NCBI GenBank assembly: GCA_963754955.1
Contig: CAVWHY010000001.1
Span: forward strand, 682,001 to 746,000
Source of the DNA: CAVQJU01 sp963754955
GTDB lineage: Bacteria; Acidobacteriota; Vicinamibacteria; Vicinamibacterales; CAVVIG01
DNA length: 64,000 nt
Direction: 5' to 3'
Positions within the stretch are counted from its first letter, which is position 1. The number at the start of each line of letters is the position of its first letter. Below are positions 10,316 to 19,032 of the stretch, piece after piece. The translations under genes and the position numbers were made by a program. Below the pieces are notes generated by a model. The model did no database searches. It had not been told where the DNA came from and saw only the letters and a list, made by a program, of their open reading frames with translations.

Positions 10316-11888
10316 TCATCGGACGAAGAGGTACGCGGCGCCGGCGTCGCGCGTGGAGCTGTCGGCCTGGTTGCCGTTGATGCCCTTGGCGCCGCTGTCC
10401 TCGCCGCGGGCGCCCACCAGGAGCGTGCGGCCGTCGCCGCTCAGCGCGAGCGAGGACCCGAATTCGTCGGCGGCTCTCGTGTTGGACGCCTTCACGTAGG
10501 CCTGCTGCGTCCAGGTCGTGCCCGTGCGGGTGTAGTAATAGACCGCGCCGGCCTCGGGCGCGGTGTTGTCGTCCTGCTTGCCGTTGATGCCCTTCGACGC
10601 GCTGTCCTCGTTCGGCGCCGCGACGGCCACCGTGTTGCCGTCGCCGCTGATCGCGATGCGGACGCCAAACCAGTCCTGCTTGCGCCGGGTTCGACGACTT
10701 GAGGAACGCCTGCTGCGTCCAGGTGGTCCCGTTGCGCACGAACACGTACGCGGCCCCGGACGAATTGTCCATGGGCTGGTCCTTGTCGCAGCCCGCGGGG
10801 TTGATCCCGGGGATCAGGCAGTCTTCGTCGGCTGCGCCCGCGGCGATCGTGTTCCCGTCGTCGCTGATGGCCATCGAGTAGCCGAGCGAGTCGCCGTTTT
10901 CGGCGTTGTCGGCCTTGATGCGGGCCTGATGCGACCAGGCGCCGCCGCTGCGCGTGAGCACGTAGAGCGCGCCCTGGCCGCGGTCCGCGTCGTACTCGGC
11001 GACCGCGAGCGTGTCGCCGTTCTCGCTGAGCCCGATCGAGTACCCGAACAGCACGTTCGGGCGCGTCATCGCCGACTTGACGTACGCCTGCTGCGACCAG
11101 GCGCCGCCAGTCCTCGTGAAGACGTAGGCCGCACCGGACTGGTTCGCCGAATTGTCTGCCTGGTCGCCGTTGACGCCGGTCGCGTTGCTGTCTTCGCCGA
11201 TGGCGCCCACCGCCAGCGTGTTGCCGTCGTCGCTCAGCGCAATCGAGTAGCCGAACTGGTCGCCTTCAGCGAAGTTCTCGCCGACCGCGGCGTTGCCCGT
11301 GTTCGACGCCTTGATGTAGGCCTGCTGCGACCAGGTGTTGCCGCGTGCGCGTGAAGATGTACACGGCGCCCGCTTCGGGAATCGAGCGATCGGCCTGGTT
11401 GCCGTTGATGCCGGTCGCGTTGCTCGACTCGTAGTAGGCGGCCACGGCGAGCGTGTTGCCGTCGCGGCTCAGCGCGACGCTCGACCCGAAGTTGGCGCCG
11501 TCGCCGGGATTGGACGCCTTGATGTAGGCCTGCTGCGTCACCGCGGTGCCCCGGCGGGTGAAGACGTACACCGCGCCGGAACTGTAGGCCGACTTGTCGT
11601 TCTGGTTGCCGTTGATGCCCTTGGCGCCGCTGCTCTCGTGCGGAGCGCCCACCGCGATGGTGTGCCGTCGGCGCTGACGGCTGACGAGTTGCCCGCGTGG
11701 CCTGTCAGCGTGCCGCCGCAGGCGAAGTGCGCGTCCTCGGACGGGTTCGAGGCCTTGAGATACGCGACCTGCCGCAGCGTACCCGCGGCCGCGGCGCGAG
11801 GCCGGAGCCTGCGCCCGGCGTAGGCGACCACAGCCACACTTGCAGTAAGGGCCGCCAGGACGACAGCCGACAGCGTCGTGCGTTTCAT
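10316..11888 (-). CDS. Secreted FG-GAP/integrin-like repeat protein, frameshifted
   Basis: The start is ATG at 11888 with GGAGG upstream and a signal peptide (MKRTTLSAVVLAALTASVAV). The body is a set of about 65-75 residue repeats with the pattern G.SVALS.DGNTLAVAA..E.S, KGINGNQ.D, GA.Y.F.R and W.QQAY.KASN. At least six are legible across three frames (for example DGNTLAVAAYYESSNATGIN, DGNTIAAGAADEDC, DGRTLLVGARGEDSGAKGIN). Such FG-GAP repeats fold as beta-propellers and bind Ca through Asp/Asn loops. Expected to be exported; ligand unknown. Breaks lie near 11660, 11340 and 10670. Coupled to the DUF6152 gene upstream (17-base gap). Confidence 0.85.
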
Positions 11889-11904
11889 GCCGCCTCCTGA
11901 GACG

Positions 11905-12364
11905 TTACGGCTTGGCTGCCGGAGCAGCTGCCGGAGGCGCGCGCCGCCTCACCGAAGTTCGGCGTCCGGAAGATCTCCTTGCCGGTGTCCGCCATGACGA
12001 TCTGGGCCTTCTCCGTCATGTTCATGTACGGCGCACCGCTCTTCACCTTGCGGCCGTTGAGCGTGATCTTGTCGCCGATCTTCAGGTTGTCCTTCGTCCA
12101 GCCGAACTGCCGGACGAGCTGCTGTCCGCTGCCCATCTCGGCCTGCCACCTGACCACCTTGCCGGAGGCGTCCGTCGCGTCGAACACCAGGATGGAGTGC
12201 GGGTTCGTCAGCTTGATCTCCACCACCGTGCCCGTGATGATGAACGGCGTTTCGTCGTAGCGTCCCGCGTCGCCGTGGTGCGCCGCCACTGCCCCGGACA
12301 TCCCGGCCGCGAGCAATAACGCGAGGAGGAATTTGCTCTTCATCATCGTCAACTTCTTCTTCAT
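11905..12364 (-). CDS. DUF6152-type small secreted protein
   Basis: MKKKLTMMKSKFLLALLLAA starts a signal peptide, followed by HHGDAGRYDETPFIITGTVV, EIKLTNPHSILVFDATD and a GWTKDNLKIGDKITLNGRK segment. This is an OB-like small beta protein of the DUF6152 kind, common in Proteobacteria and Acidobacteria; function unknown. The uninterrupted frame reads on to the next start codon, but a one-base shift near 11940 gives the plausible tail PPAAAPAAKP with a TAA at 11907-11905, so I place the end there. A GAGG lies about 12 bases before the ATG. Confidence 0.75.
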
Positions 12365-12409
12365 AAAGATGCGAAACCTCGCTGGCTTATTTAGAGCCGA
12401 TCCCCGAAT

Positions 12410-13859
12410 ATGTCAAGGAAGAAAAGGTATGTTACGTTGATTCCGATCGTGCCCGCCACTGATCGCTCTTCGACGACGCTGCTGGACCTGTATCCGTCCT
12501 ACGCGGCCACACGCGCACTCGACGACCTGCGCGCCGCGGAATACCCGACGCTCGACGCCCAGGGCCACACGTACCTCGATTTCACGGCCGCCAATCTCTA
12601 CGCCGCCTCGCAGCTCGAACGGCACCAGGCGCTGCTCCGGGCGGAGCTCTTCGGCAACCCGCACTCGACGAACCCGACGTCGTCCAGCGCCACTGAACAC
12701 ATCACGCGGGCACGGCGCGCGGTGCTCCGATTCTTCAACGCCTCGCCCGGAGGAGTGGACGGTCGTCTTTACCGCGAACGCGAGCCATGCGCTGAAGCTC
12801 ATCGGTGAATCCTACCCGTTCGGGCCGGGCGATCGATTCCTGCTCACGTTCGACAACCACAACTCGGTGAACGGCATCCGCGAATTCGCGCGGGCGGCGG
12901 GCGCGGTGGCCACCTATATCCCGGTCGTGCTGCCGGACATGCGCGTGGACGAGGGCGACCTGACGCGCGCGCTCGCCGACGTGCGGCCGGGCCACCACCA
13001 CCTGTTCTCGTACCCGGCGCAGTCGAACTTTTCAGGCGTGCAGCATCCGCTCGAGTGGATCGCGGCGGCACAGGCCAAGGGGTGGGACGTCCTGCTCGAC
13101 GCGGCCGCATTCACGGCGACCAACCGGCTCGATCTCGGCCGGTACACGCCGGATTTCGTGGTGCAGTCGTTCTACAAACTCTTCGGATACCCCACGGGCG
13201 TCGGGTGTCTTCTCGCCAGGAAGTCCGCGCTCGCGAAGCTCCGGCGCCCCTGGTTTTCCGGCGGCACGATCACGGTCGCGTCGGTACAGGGCGACAAGCA
13301 CTATCTCGCCGAAGGCGAATCGGCTTTCGAGGACGGGACGCTCGACTACCTCGCGATCCCGGCCGTCGAGATTGGGCTCCGGCACATCGAGTCCATCGGC
13401 ATGGACGTCATCCACGAACGGGTGCGCTGCCTCACGGGCTGGCTGCTCCACGAGTTGCTGGCGCTCGAGCAGACCAACGGCGCGCCGCTCGTGCGCTTGT
13501 ACGGCCCCCCGAACACCGACCGGCGCGGCGGCATCGTCACGTTCAACTTCTACGGCGCGGACGGCCGCGCCATCGACCACCGCATCGTCGAGCAGCACGC
13601 CAACGCGGCCAGGATCTCGCTGCGGACCGGTTGTTTCTGCAATCCGGGCGGCGGGGAAATCGCGCTCGGGCTGACCGGCACCGAGCTGTCATCGTGTTTC
13701 CGTCAGCCGGAGCACCAGACCCGCATGACGGTGGACGATTTCAAGCTGTGCGTGGACGGCAAGAGCACCGGGGCGGTGCGCGTGTCGCTCGGGATGATCA
13801 GCAACGAGGCCGACGTCGAGCGGTTCCTCGCGTTTGCCAGGGGGTTCATCGGCCAATGA
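12410..13859 (+). CDS. Molybdenum-cofactor-sulfurase-like aminotransferase class V enzyme (one frameshift)
   Basis: A PLP-dependent cysteine-desulfurase-fold protein. The PLP lysine is in SFYKLFGYPTGVGCLLAR, and a candidate persulfide cysteine is in RTGCFCNPGG. The FEDGTLDYLAIPAVEIG block and the ending TGAVRVSLGMISNEADVERF match the N-terminal desulfurase domain of eukaryotic MOCOS proteins more than SufS/NifS (from memory). The MOSC domain of MOCOS is absent. A frame change near 12748 separates FFNASPGG from EEWTVVFTANASHALKL. The ATG at 12410 lacks a good ribosome site; an in-frame TTG at 12437 has AAAGG nine bases upstream and is an alternative. The last codons overlap the next gene (ATGA). 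Confidence 0.8.
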
Positions 13860-14995
13860 CTCACAGCCGCCGCCTCGCCGCCATCGTCGCGACGCTCGTC
13901 ATGTGCATGAGCGTCCTTTTTTATACCTACGGCCGCAGCGTGGCGGCGCGCAGCATCACGCTGCCCGTCAGCGACCAGGAATTCTGGCAGCTCGTCGAGG
14001 ACTTTTCCGAGCCCAACGGCTACTTCCGGTCGGATAACTTCCTGTCGAACGAGAACGCGTTCCAGCACGTGATCCCGCGGCTGCAGGGCACGTTGCCCAA
14101 GGGCGGCATCTACCTCGGCGTGGGGCCCGAGCAGAACTTCACGTACCTGGTGGCGCTGCGCCCGAAGCTGGCGTTCATCGTGGACATCCGCCGCGGCAAC
14201 ATGAACGAACACCTGCTCTACAAGGCGTTCATCGAGCTGTCGACGGATCGCGCGGATTTCCTGTCACGCCTGTTCGGGCGGCCGCGGCCGGCCGGGCTGA
14301 CCGAGACGACTCCGATCGCCGAGATGATGGACGCCTACGAGCTCATGGCGCCCAACGACGACCTGTTCCAGAAGAACCTGAAGGCCGCCACGGATCATCT
14401 CGCCGGGCACCACAAGTTCCGCCTGACACCGGACGACATCCGCGGCCTCGAATACGTGTACACCGCGTTCTTCAAAGGCGGGCCCGATCTGAACTACACG
14501 TTCGGCGGGTCGACGTTCTTCGGCAGCATGCGGTTTCCCACGTACTCGACGCTGATGTCGGAAACCGACGAACGCGGCCAGCAGCGCAGCTACCTGGCCA
14601 CCGAGGAGAATTTCCGCATCCTGGCCGAGATGGAGCGCAACAACGCCATCGTGCCGATCACCGGCGATTTTGGCGGGCCGAAGGCGATCCGCGCGGTCGG
14701 CAAGTACCTCAAGAGCCGCGGCGCAACCGTCAACGCCGTCTACACGTCCAACGTCGAGCAGTACCTCTTTCAACAGGACGACGCGTGGCGGCGCTACTAC
14801 GCGAACATTGCCGCGCTGCCGATTGACGGCCGGAGCGTGTTCATCCGGTCAATTTCGAACCGGGGCTATCAGCCGCAGGGCCCGGGGTTCGGTTTCCGCG
14901 CCCAGACGCGCCTCTGTTCGATCGCCGATCTGCTGACGGCCTTCAACCGCGGGCAGATCACCGGGTACTACGACGTGATCTCGATGTCGAACTAA
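13856..14995 (+). CDS. LIC_10091-like protein (methyltransferase-fold, membrane-anchored or exported)
   Basis: The start ATG at 13856 overlaps the stop of the sulfurase-like gene by four bases, so the two are probably translationally coupled. MTHSRRLAAIVATLVMCMSV is an N-terminal hydrophobic anchor or signal. The body includes SDQEFWQLVEDFSEPNGYFRSDNFLSNE, KGGIYLGVGPEQNFTYLVAL and RPKLAFIVDIRRGNMNEHL, with a Rossmann-like GVGPEQN loop and an acidic DIRR that resemble a methyltransferase core, then VPITGDFGGPKAIRAVG. It resembles the uncharacterised LIC_10091 family, by recall only. Intact at 379 residues. No enzymatic function is established. Confidence 0.72.
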   Translation: MTHSRRLAAIVATLVMCMSVLFYTYGRSVAARSITLPVSDQEFWQLVEDFSEPNGYFRSDNFLSNENAFQHVIPRLQGTLPKGGIYLGVGPEQNFTYLVALRPKLAFIVDIRRGNMNEHLLYKAFIELSTDRADFLSRLFGRPRPAGLTETTPIAEMMDAYELMAPNDDLFQKNLKAATDHLAGHHKFRLTPDDIRGLEYVYTAFFKGGPDLNYTFGGSTFFGSMRFPTYSTLMSETDERGQQRSYLATEENFRILAEMERNNAIVPITGDFGGPKAIRAVGKYLKSRGATVNAVYTSNVEQYLFQQDDAWRRYYANIAALPIDGRSVFIRSISNRGYQPQGPGFGFRAQTRLCSIADLLTAFNRGQITGYYDVISMSN

Positions 14996-15003
14996 CGCGG
15001 GGG

Positions 15004-15018
15004 CTCCGCCCCATACGC
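15004..15018. terminator. Short GC hairpin between convergent genes
   Basis: GGGGGCTCCGCCCC forms a compact stem (GGGGC/GCCCC with a three-base loop) just after the stop at 14995 and before the convergent stop at 15033. There is no U-tract, so intrinsic termination is only a suggestion. Confidence 0.4.
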
Positions 15019-15032
15019 CGGCTCGGCCGTCC

Positions 15033-15845
15033 TCAGCTTGGTGGCCGCGCGGCGGACGAGAGGACGGCGGCCATCGGCAGCTCGAAGCCGGCTCCCGTTC
15101 GGTAAGGTTCAAGGTTTTCGACGATCGCGCGTCGAATGGCAGTGGTCGCCTCCGGCGTCTGCGCTTTCAGCAGCGCCGCCGTGCGGACGGCGCCTTCGAC
15201 GAACGCGTCATAGAGCCCGTCCACAGACTCCAGCCTCCAGGTAAGCGGGATCTGTTCGACGTGCGGATCCACGAATCCGGCGGCGAGCAGGCTCCGGGCG
15301 GCTTCGTCGGGATCACTGAAACGGAAGAACGGCGGTCCTTCAGGCAGCGGGACGTTCATCCGGCCGCGAGCCTCGATTGCGCGGAGCACGATGCCGAAGC
15401 CGACGGACACCTCGGGCTTCGCCCAGACGGTCAGCGCGCAGCGCCCGCCGGGCGCGAGCACGCGGCGCGCCTCGGCCAGCGCCGCGTCGGGCCTCGCCAG
15501 GTGCAGCACGCCGAAATTGAGCGTCACCGCATCGAAGGTTTCGTCGGGAAACGCCAGCGCTTCCGCGTCGCCTTCCTGGAAGACGACCCCGGGATAACGG
15601 TCTCCCGCCAGGCGCACCATTTCCGACGAGAAATCGATTCCGACGGCGGAAGCCCCGGCCGACGCGGCCGCCGCGGCGACGTAGCCGGGGCCGCTCGCCA
15701 CGTCGAGCAGGCGCGTGCCGGGTGAGACGTTCGCCGCCGCGAGCAGCCACGGAATCGTCTGACTCGTGAGGCCGCCGAACGCGTCCCCGTACCGCTCCGC
15801 CGCACGCTGCCAGCCGGATTGCTCGAAGGAATGAAAGGTTTGCAT
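15033..15845 (-). CDS. Class I SAM-dependent methyltransferase
   Basis: A 270-residue soluble protein. Motif I is LLDVASGPGYVAAAAASAGA, followed by the acidic end VGIDFSSEMV, motif II EGDAEALAFPDETFDAVTLN, the post-motif FGVLHLARPDAALAEARRVL and PGGRCALTVWAK. This is the ubiE/Methyltransf_11 pattern; small-molecule substrate unknown. The ATG at 15845 has TATAAG ending seven bases upstream, with AAGGGG overlapping it, so it could be read leaderless or with a close ribosome site. It converges with the LIC_10091-like gene; the 37-base gap holds a GGGGC-TCC-GCCCC hairpin. Confidence 0.9.
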   Translation of the reverse strand: MQTFHSFEQSGWQRAAERYGDAFGGLTSQTIPWLLAAANVSPGTRLLDVASGPGYVAAAAASAGASAVGIDFSSEMVRLAGDRYPGVVFQEGDAEALAFPDETFDAVTLNFGVLHLARPDAALAEARRVLAPGGRCALTVWAKPEVSVGFGIVLRAIEARGRMNVPLPEGPPFFRFSDPDEAARSLLAAGFVDPHVEQIPLTWRLESVDGLYDAFVEGAVRTAALLKAQTPEATTAIRRAIVENLEPYRTGAGFELPMAAVLSSAARPPS

Positions 15846-15895
15846 CGGACCCCTTATAATCCCTCAAGTTACGAATCGTACGAGGAGGCTTGCTC

Positions 15896-16429
15896 ATGAC
15901 ACGAGTGTTTCGAGGATTGGCTTTGTTCGCTCTGGCCGCGGCTCTGACGACAGCACGGCCGGCGGCCCAGACCGCATCGCTCAAGGGCGATTTCGTGAAG
16001 GACTGGGCCCAGCAGAAAGACACCCTGGCCAAGATTGCGGCCGCCATGCCGGAGGACAAGTACGGCTTCAAGGCGACGCCCGCCCAGCGCAGCTTCGGTG
16101 AACACGTCCTGCACGTCGCGCAGATCAACGTGATGGTGCTCCAGACGCTCGGCGCCAAGGCCGCCGCGCCGCAAATCGACATGAAAGCGACGTCGAAAGC
16201 CGCCGTGATCAAGGCGATGAACGACTCGTTCGACTACGGCACGGCCATCCTCAACGAGCAGACCGACGCGACGATGGCCGGGACGATCCAGGGACCGCCG
16301 TGGATGGGACCGTCCACCCGCGTGCGGATGTTCGCGTTCCTGATCGGCCACACACAGGACACGTACGGACAGATGGTCGTGTACCTCCGGCTGAACGGCC
16401 TGGTCCCGCCGGCAAGCCAGAGACCGTAG
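15896..16429 (+). CDS. Secreted DinB-like protein
   Basis: The start ATG at 15896 is chosen because GAGGAGG lies seven bases upstream; a TTG six bases earlier is less likely. MTRVFRGLALFALAAALTTA is a signal peptide. The mature part is a DinB four-helix bundle: DWAQQKDTLAKIAAAMPEDKY, RSFGEHVLHVAQINVMVL and a terminal FLIGHTQDTYGQMVVYLRL, with His residues at the positions used for metal binding in DinB/YfiT proteins. DinB-like proteins include thiol-dependent transferases; the substrate here is unknown. A repeat-derived cupin gene follows on the same strand within ten bases. Confidence 0.85.
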   Translation: MTRVFRGLALFALAAALTTARPAAQTASLKGDFVKDWAQQKDTLAKIAAAMPEDKYGFKATPAQRSFGEHVLHVAQINVMVLQTLGAKAAAPQIDMKATSKAAVIKAMNDSFDYGTAILNEQTDATMAGTIQGPPWMGPSTRVRMFAFLIGHTQDTYGQMVVYLRLNGLVPPASQRP

Positions 16430-16466
16430 GAAGAAAGTTGGAAGTTCGAAGTTCAAAGTCTAAAGT
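16430..16466. repeat. Single arm of the AAGTTCAAAGT word family, now coding
   Basis: GGAAGAAAGTTGGAAGTTCG followed by AAGTTCAAAGTCTAAAGTT matches the word family of the tracts at 440-560 and 7172-7354. Here no second arm is present and the tract is read as the first codons of the cupin gene (KLEVRSSKSKV). Confidence 0.7.
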
Positions 16467-16938
16467 TGCGATCGTGCTGGCGGTGGCGCTCACGGGCGCC
16501 GCCGCTCTCTTCGCGCAGGACCCGCAGAAGCGGATCACGCCGGCGGAAGTGCCGTGGCCGGCGGGAAGCGCGAGCGGGTCGCTCGTCGGGAGCTCGGGCG
16601 TGACGGGCATTCAGACGGTCACGCTCAAAGGCGATCCGACCAGGCCGGGGTTGTACACCTTGCTGCTCCGCGTCGGTCCGAACACGAAGATCCAGGCGCA
16701 CTCCCACCCGGACGACCGGGTCGCAACGGTCGTATCCGGCGACTGGTATTTCGGGTACGGCAAGGATTTCAACGAAGCGGCGCTGAAGCGGCTTCCGCCC
16801 GGGAGCTTCTACACCGAGCCGCCGGGAATGGACCATTTCGCGATGACGAAAGCGACCGGCGTCGTGATTCAGATCTCGGGTACGGGACCCTCGGGCACGA
16901 CCTACGTGGATCCGAAGAACGATCCCGCGCGAAAGTAG
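16438..16938 (+). CDS. Secreted cupin-domain protein
   Basis: The frame carries a signal sequence (VAIVLAVALTGAAALFAQ) and a single cupin: LYTLLLRVGPNTKIQAHSHPDDR with a His-x-His metal pair, then VVSGDWYFGYGK, PGSFYTEPPGMDHFAM and a GTTYVDP tail. The start is uncertain. TTG at 16438 has GGAAG just before it and makes the repeat words encode a basic n-region; GTG at 16474 would skip the repeat but gives a signal without positive charges. I favour the TTG. The enzyme activity of such small exported cupins is not predictable. Probably co-transcribed with the DinB gene ending at 16429. Confidence 0.8.
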   Translation: MEVRSSKSKVAIVLAVALTGAAALFAQDPQKRITPAEVPWPAGSASGSLVGSSGVTGIQTVTLKGDPTRPGLYTLLLRVGPNTKIQAHSHPDDRVATVVSGDWYFGYGKDFNEAALKRLPPGSFYTEPPGMDHFAMTKATGVVIQISGTGPSGTTYVDPKNDPARK

Positions 16939-16945
16939 GACACGG

Positions 16946-17031
16946 CCACGACGTACAACACAGAGCACACGGAGTTCTTTGAGCGCCTGAAAACTCTGCG
17001 TGCTTTGCGTGCTCTGCGTTGATCGTCGTGA
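16946..17031. repeat. Palindromic CAGAGCAC repeat with ACGACGTACAAC ends
   Basis: This fills the gap between the convergent cupin and DinB stops. The left end, ACGACGTACAACACAGAGCA followed by C, pairs imperfectly with the right end read backward (ACGACGATCAACGCAGAGCA followed by C). Between them are CGTGCTTTGCGTGCTCTGCG-type words. It is the same family as 47751-47857. Confidence 0.85.
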
Positions 17032-17033
17032 CG

Positions 17034-17519
17034 TCAGGCGGTGGCGAAGCCGGCGATGATCCGATCGAGTTGCGCGAGGTGGTCCAGGTCGTGGCCGGCC
17101 ATGGTCTCGACGATCACACGGAACGTCATGTCGCCGCGCTCGGGATGATTCACCGGCTTCGCCATCGACTCCGGCGTGGTCGACCCGATCAGCGCGAGGT
17201 TCCACTCACGCAACGCCGAGAACGCGTTGAGCGCCGAGCGCGCGCCCAGATTGCCGTACATCCCCGCCCAGCGCTCCTGGTCGAACGGCTGGATGACGTG
17301 CTTGTCCTCGGCCAGCGTCTGACGGAGGCGGAAGCCGAACGCGATCTCGGAATCGGCGAGATGGCAGAGAATCTCCCGGGCGTTCCATTTGCCCTGCGCC
17401 GGGCGCCACTCCATGCTGGCGGGCACGAACTGGACGGCGAGCCCCGACAGGTTGGAGGGTGTCTGCTCGATCACCTCGAGCGCATTCCGGTCGCCGAGGA
17501 ACGACGCATACGGATTCAT
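17034..17519 (-). CDS. DinB family protein (cytoplasmic)
   Basis: A 161-residue protein without a signal peptide: MNPYASFLGDRNALEVIEQT, then GKWNAREILCHLADSEIAFG with the first metal His, and VETMAGHDLDHLAQLDRIIA with the C-terminal His pair. This is the DinB_2 pattern of small-molecule thiol-dependent or damage-inducible enzymes; substrate unknown. There is no ribosome site. A perfect TATAAT box (17531-17526 on the minus strand) ends six bases before the ATG, so the mRNA is predicted to be leaderless. The divergent ACT gene starts only 13 bases away. Confidence 0.88.
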   Translation of the reverse strand: MNPYASFLGDRNALEVIEQTPSNLSGLAVQFVPASMEWRPAQGKWNAREILCHLADSEIAFGFRLRQTLAEDKHVIQPFDQERWAGMYGNLGARSALNAFSALREWNLALIGSTTPESMAKPVNHPERGDMTFRVIVETMAGHDLDHLAQLDRIIAGFATA

Positions 17520-17535
17520 GCCGGGATTATATATG
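17517..17535. promoter_or_regulatory. Shared start region with TATAAT six bases before a minus-strand ATG
   Basis: On the minus strand TATAAT-CCCGGC-ATG gives a consensus -10 with six bases to the start of the DinB gene. On the plus strand the same AT-rich block (GGGATTATAT) directly precedes the ATG of the ACT gene, so that gene's promoter must lie inside the DinB coding region or its start is slightly different. Confidence 0.6.
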
Positions 17536-18186
17536 CCTTCTCATGTCATCCTGACGACCGTTAACGACCAGCCCGGCATGCTGTCGGCGCTCACGCAGGT
17601 ACTCGCGCGCCACGACGCGAACATCGCCCACGTGGACATCGTCCGGCGCGGCCAGAGCCACGCCGAAATCTACTTCGAGTTTTCGTGCGAGGGACCAATC
17701 GACGCGGTCGTGGCGGGGCTGGGTGACGTGCCGGGCGTCGACCGCGTGGAGTTTCCGCCGTCCTTTGCGAAAATCTACGGCAAACGCATCGTCATCATGG
17801 GCGGCGGCGCGCAAGTCGGTCAGGTCGCGATCGGCGCCATCCTCGAAGCCGATCGCCACAACATCCGGGGCGAGCGCATCTCGGTAGACACCATCCCCCT
17901 CGTCGGCGAACAGGAACTGGCAGCCGCCGTGCGAGCCGTCGTGCTGCTGCCGCGCGTGCGCCTGCTGGTGCTCGCCGGATCGTTGATGGGCGGTGAGATT
18001 ACGCGGGCGGTCGAAGACGTCCGCGCGAAGGGCCTGCTGGTGATCTCGCTGAATATGGCCGGCAGCGTGCCGGACGCCGCCGATCTGGTCGTGTCAGACC
18101 CGGTTCAAGCCGGCGTGATGGCCGTCATGGCCGTCGCGGACACCGCGAAGTTCGACATCGTGAGGCAGCAGAAGCGGCGGTACTGA
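17533..18186 (+). CDS. ACT-domain protein with DUF5612-like C-terminal domain
   Basis: MPSHVILTTVNDQPGMLSAL opens a classical ACT fold (NDQPGMLSALTQVLARHDAN, IAHVDIV, HAEIYFEFSC), which usually binds amino acids or other small ligands. After about residue 85 a second Rossmann-like domain follows (GKRIVIMGGGAQVGQVAIGA, ISVDTIPLVGEQELAAAVRA, VLAGSLMGGEITRAVEDV). It resembles the ACT plus DUF5612 proteins known mostly from methanogens, by recall. 217 residues, no signal peptide. It could be an amino-acid sensor; no pathway genes are adjacent. The first ATG upstream in frame (17518) would give MPGLY before this start. Confidence 0.7.
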   Translation: MPSHVILTTVNDQPGMLSALTQVLARHDANIAHVDIVRRGQSHAEIYFEFSCEGPIDAVVAGLGDVPGVDRVEFPPSFAKIYGKRIVIMGGGAQVGQVAIGAILEADRHNIRGERISVDTIPLVGEQELAAAVRAVVLLPRVRLLVLAGSLMGGEITRAVEDVRAKGLLVISLNMAGSVPDAADLVVSDPVQAGVMAVMAVADTAKFDIVRQQKRRY

Positions 18187-18189
18187 CGC

Positions 18190-18299
18190 AGGGTCGGGGT
18201 GAGTCGGGTAGGTCGGGTGGGTCTGGTAGGCCGGGTGGGGCAAGTAGGTTTCTTCGCTACCTGGCCCACCCGGCTTACCCGACCTACCCGCCTTCTACT
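18190..18299. repeat. GGGTAGGTCGGGT word palindrome between convergent genes
   Basis: The left arm consists of GAGTCGGGTAGGTCGGGTGG and GTCTGGTAGGCCGGGTGGG. The right arm is the complement (CTACCTGGCCCACCCGGCTT, ACCCGACCTACCCGCC). It lies exactly between the ACT gene stop and the peroxiredoxin stop, so it could act as a bidirectional terminator. Confidence 0.85.
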
Positions 18300-18882
18300 T
18301 GACCTCTTTGAGGAGCGCGCACGCTTCAAGCGAATGCGCCGGATCGAGCGCTTCCTGCGCCATGAACACCTTCTGCACGACGCCCTTCGTGTCGATGATG
18401 AACGTCGTCCGGCGAGCGACGAGGCCGCGCTCGTCGAACACGCCGTAGGTCTTGCTGATGTCGCGGCTGGCGTCGCTCAGGATGTTGAACTTCACGCCGA
18501 GCTTGTCCGCAAACGCCGCGTTCGCCCACGTGCTGTCGACGCTCATGCCGAGGATGACGGTGTTGTTCGTGTTGAACTGCCCCGACGTCTCCTGGTACTT
18601 CGCCATCTCGTTGGTGCAGCCGGGCGAGAACGCGGCCGGGAAGAACGCGAGCACGACGTTTTTCTGTCCCTTGTAATCACTCAGCTTGACGGACTTGAAT
18701 CCCGGCCGTCCGTTTTCCATCGCCAGGTAGTTCGCGGTGAAATCGGGCGCGGGCTGGCCCGCTTTCACGCTGGGCGGCGGCGGGGGCGCCGCGTTCGGCG
18801 CCTGCGCGCGCGCAGACGGCGCGGCCAGCAGGCACGCCGCCATCGCCAACGAAGCGGTGAGATGCAGGTGACGGATGCTCAT
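18295..18882 (-). CDS. Secreted peroxiredoxin (AhpC/TSA family)
   Basis: The start ATG at 18882 is chosen by GGAG eight bases upstream and a signal peptide (MSIRHLHLTASLAMAACLLA); a longer in-frame version has no such support. The thioredoxin-like core reads VKAGQPAPDFTANYL, KNVVLAFFPAAFSPGCTNEM with the peroxidatic Cys in PGCT, VILGMSVDSTWANAAFADKL and the conserved Arg in ARRTTFIIDTKG. No second conserved Cys is seen, so it is probably a 1-Cys or AhpE-like enzyme. Exported, 195 residues, probably reducing peroxides in the periplasm. Confidence 0.92.
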   Translation of the reverse strand: MSIRHLHLTASLAMAACLLAAPSARAQAPNAAPPPPPSVKAGQPAPDFTANYLAMENGRPGFKSVKLSDYKGQKNVVLAFFPAAFSPGCTNEMAKYQETSGQFNTNNTVILGMSVDSTWANAAFADKLGVKFNILSDASRDISKTYGVFDERGLVARRTTFIIDTKGVVQKVFMAQEALDPAHSLEACALLKEVK

Positions 18883-19032
18883 TGCGTATCTCCTTAAAAT
18901 GCGAACACGTGCTGCAGATTCCTCTGGAACGATCGGAGGGTCGTCAACTTGCGGATTGTCGACGCTCGGAGCGGCTATTGTCAACTTGCCGGAAACCTTG
19001 GGCGCGCCCTCGGAACGCTGTAGAGTGGGGTC

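Noticed and set aside
13055..13855. Upstream extension of the LIC_10091-like frame into the sulfurase gene
   Set aside because: The extension is an Arg-rich shadow of the sulfurase; the ATGA overlap at 13856 gives the natural start.
18105..18329. A small minus-strand frame with RPTRPTRPTRP repeats
   Set aside because: It is a translation of the word palindrome at 18190-18299 and overlaps two real genes.
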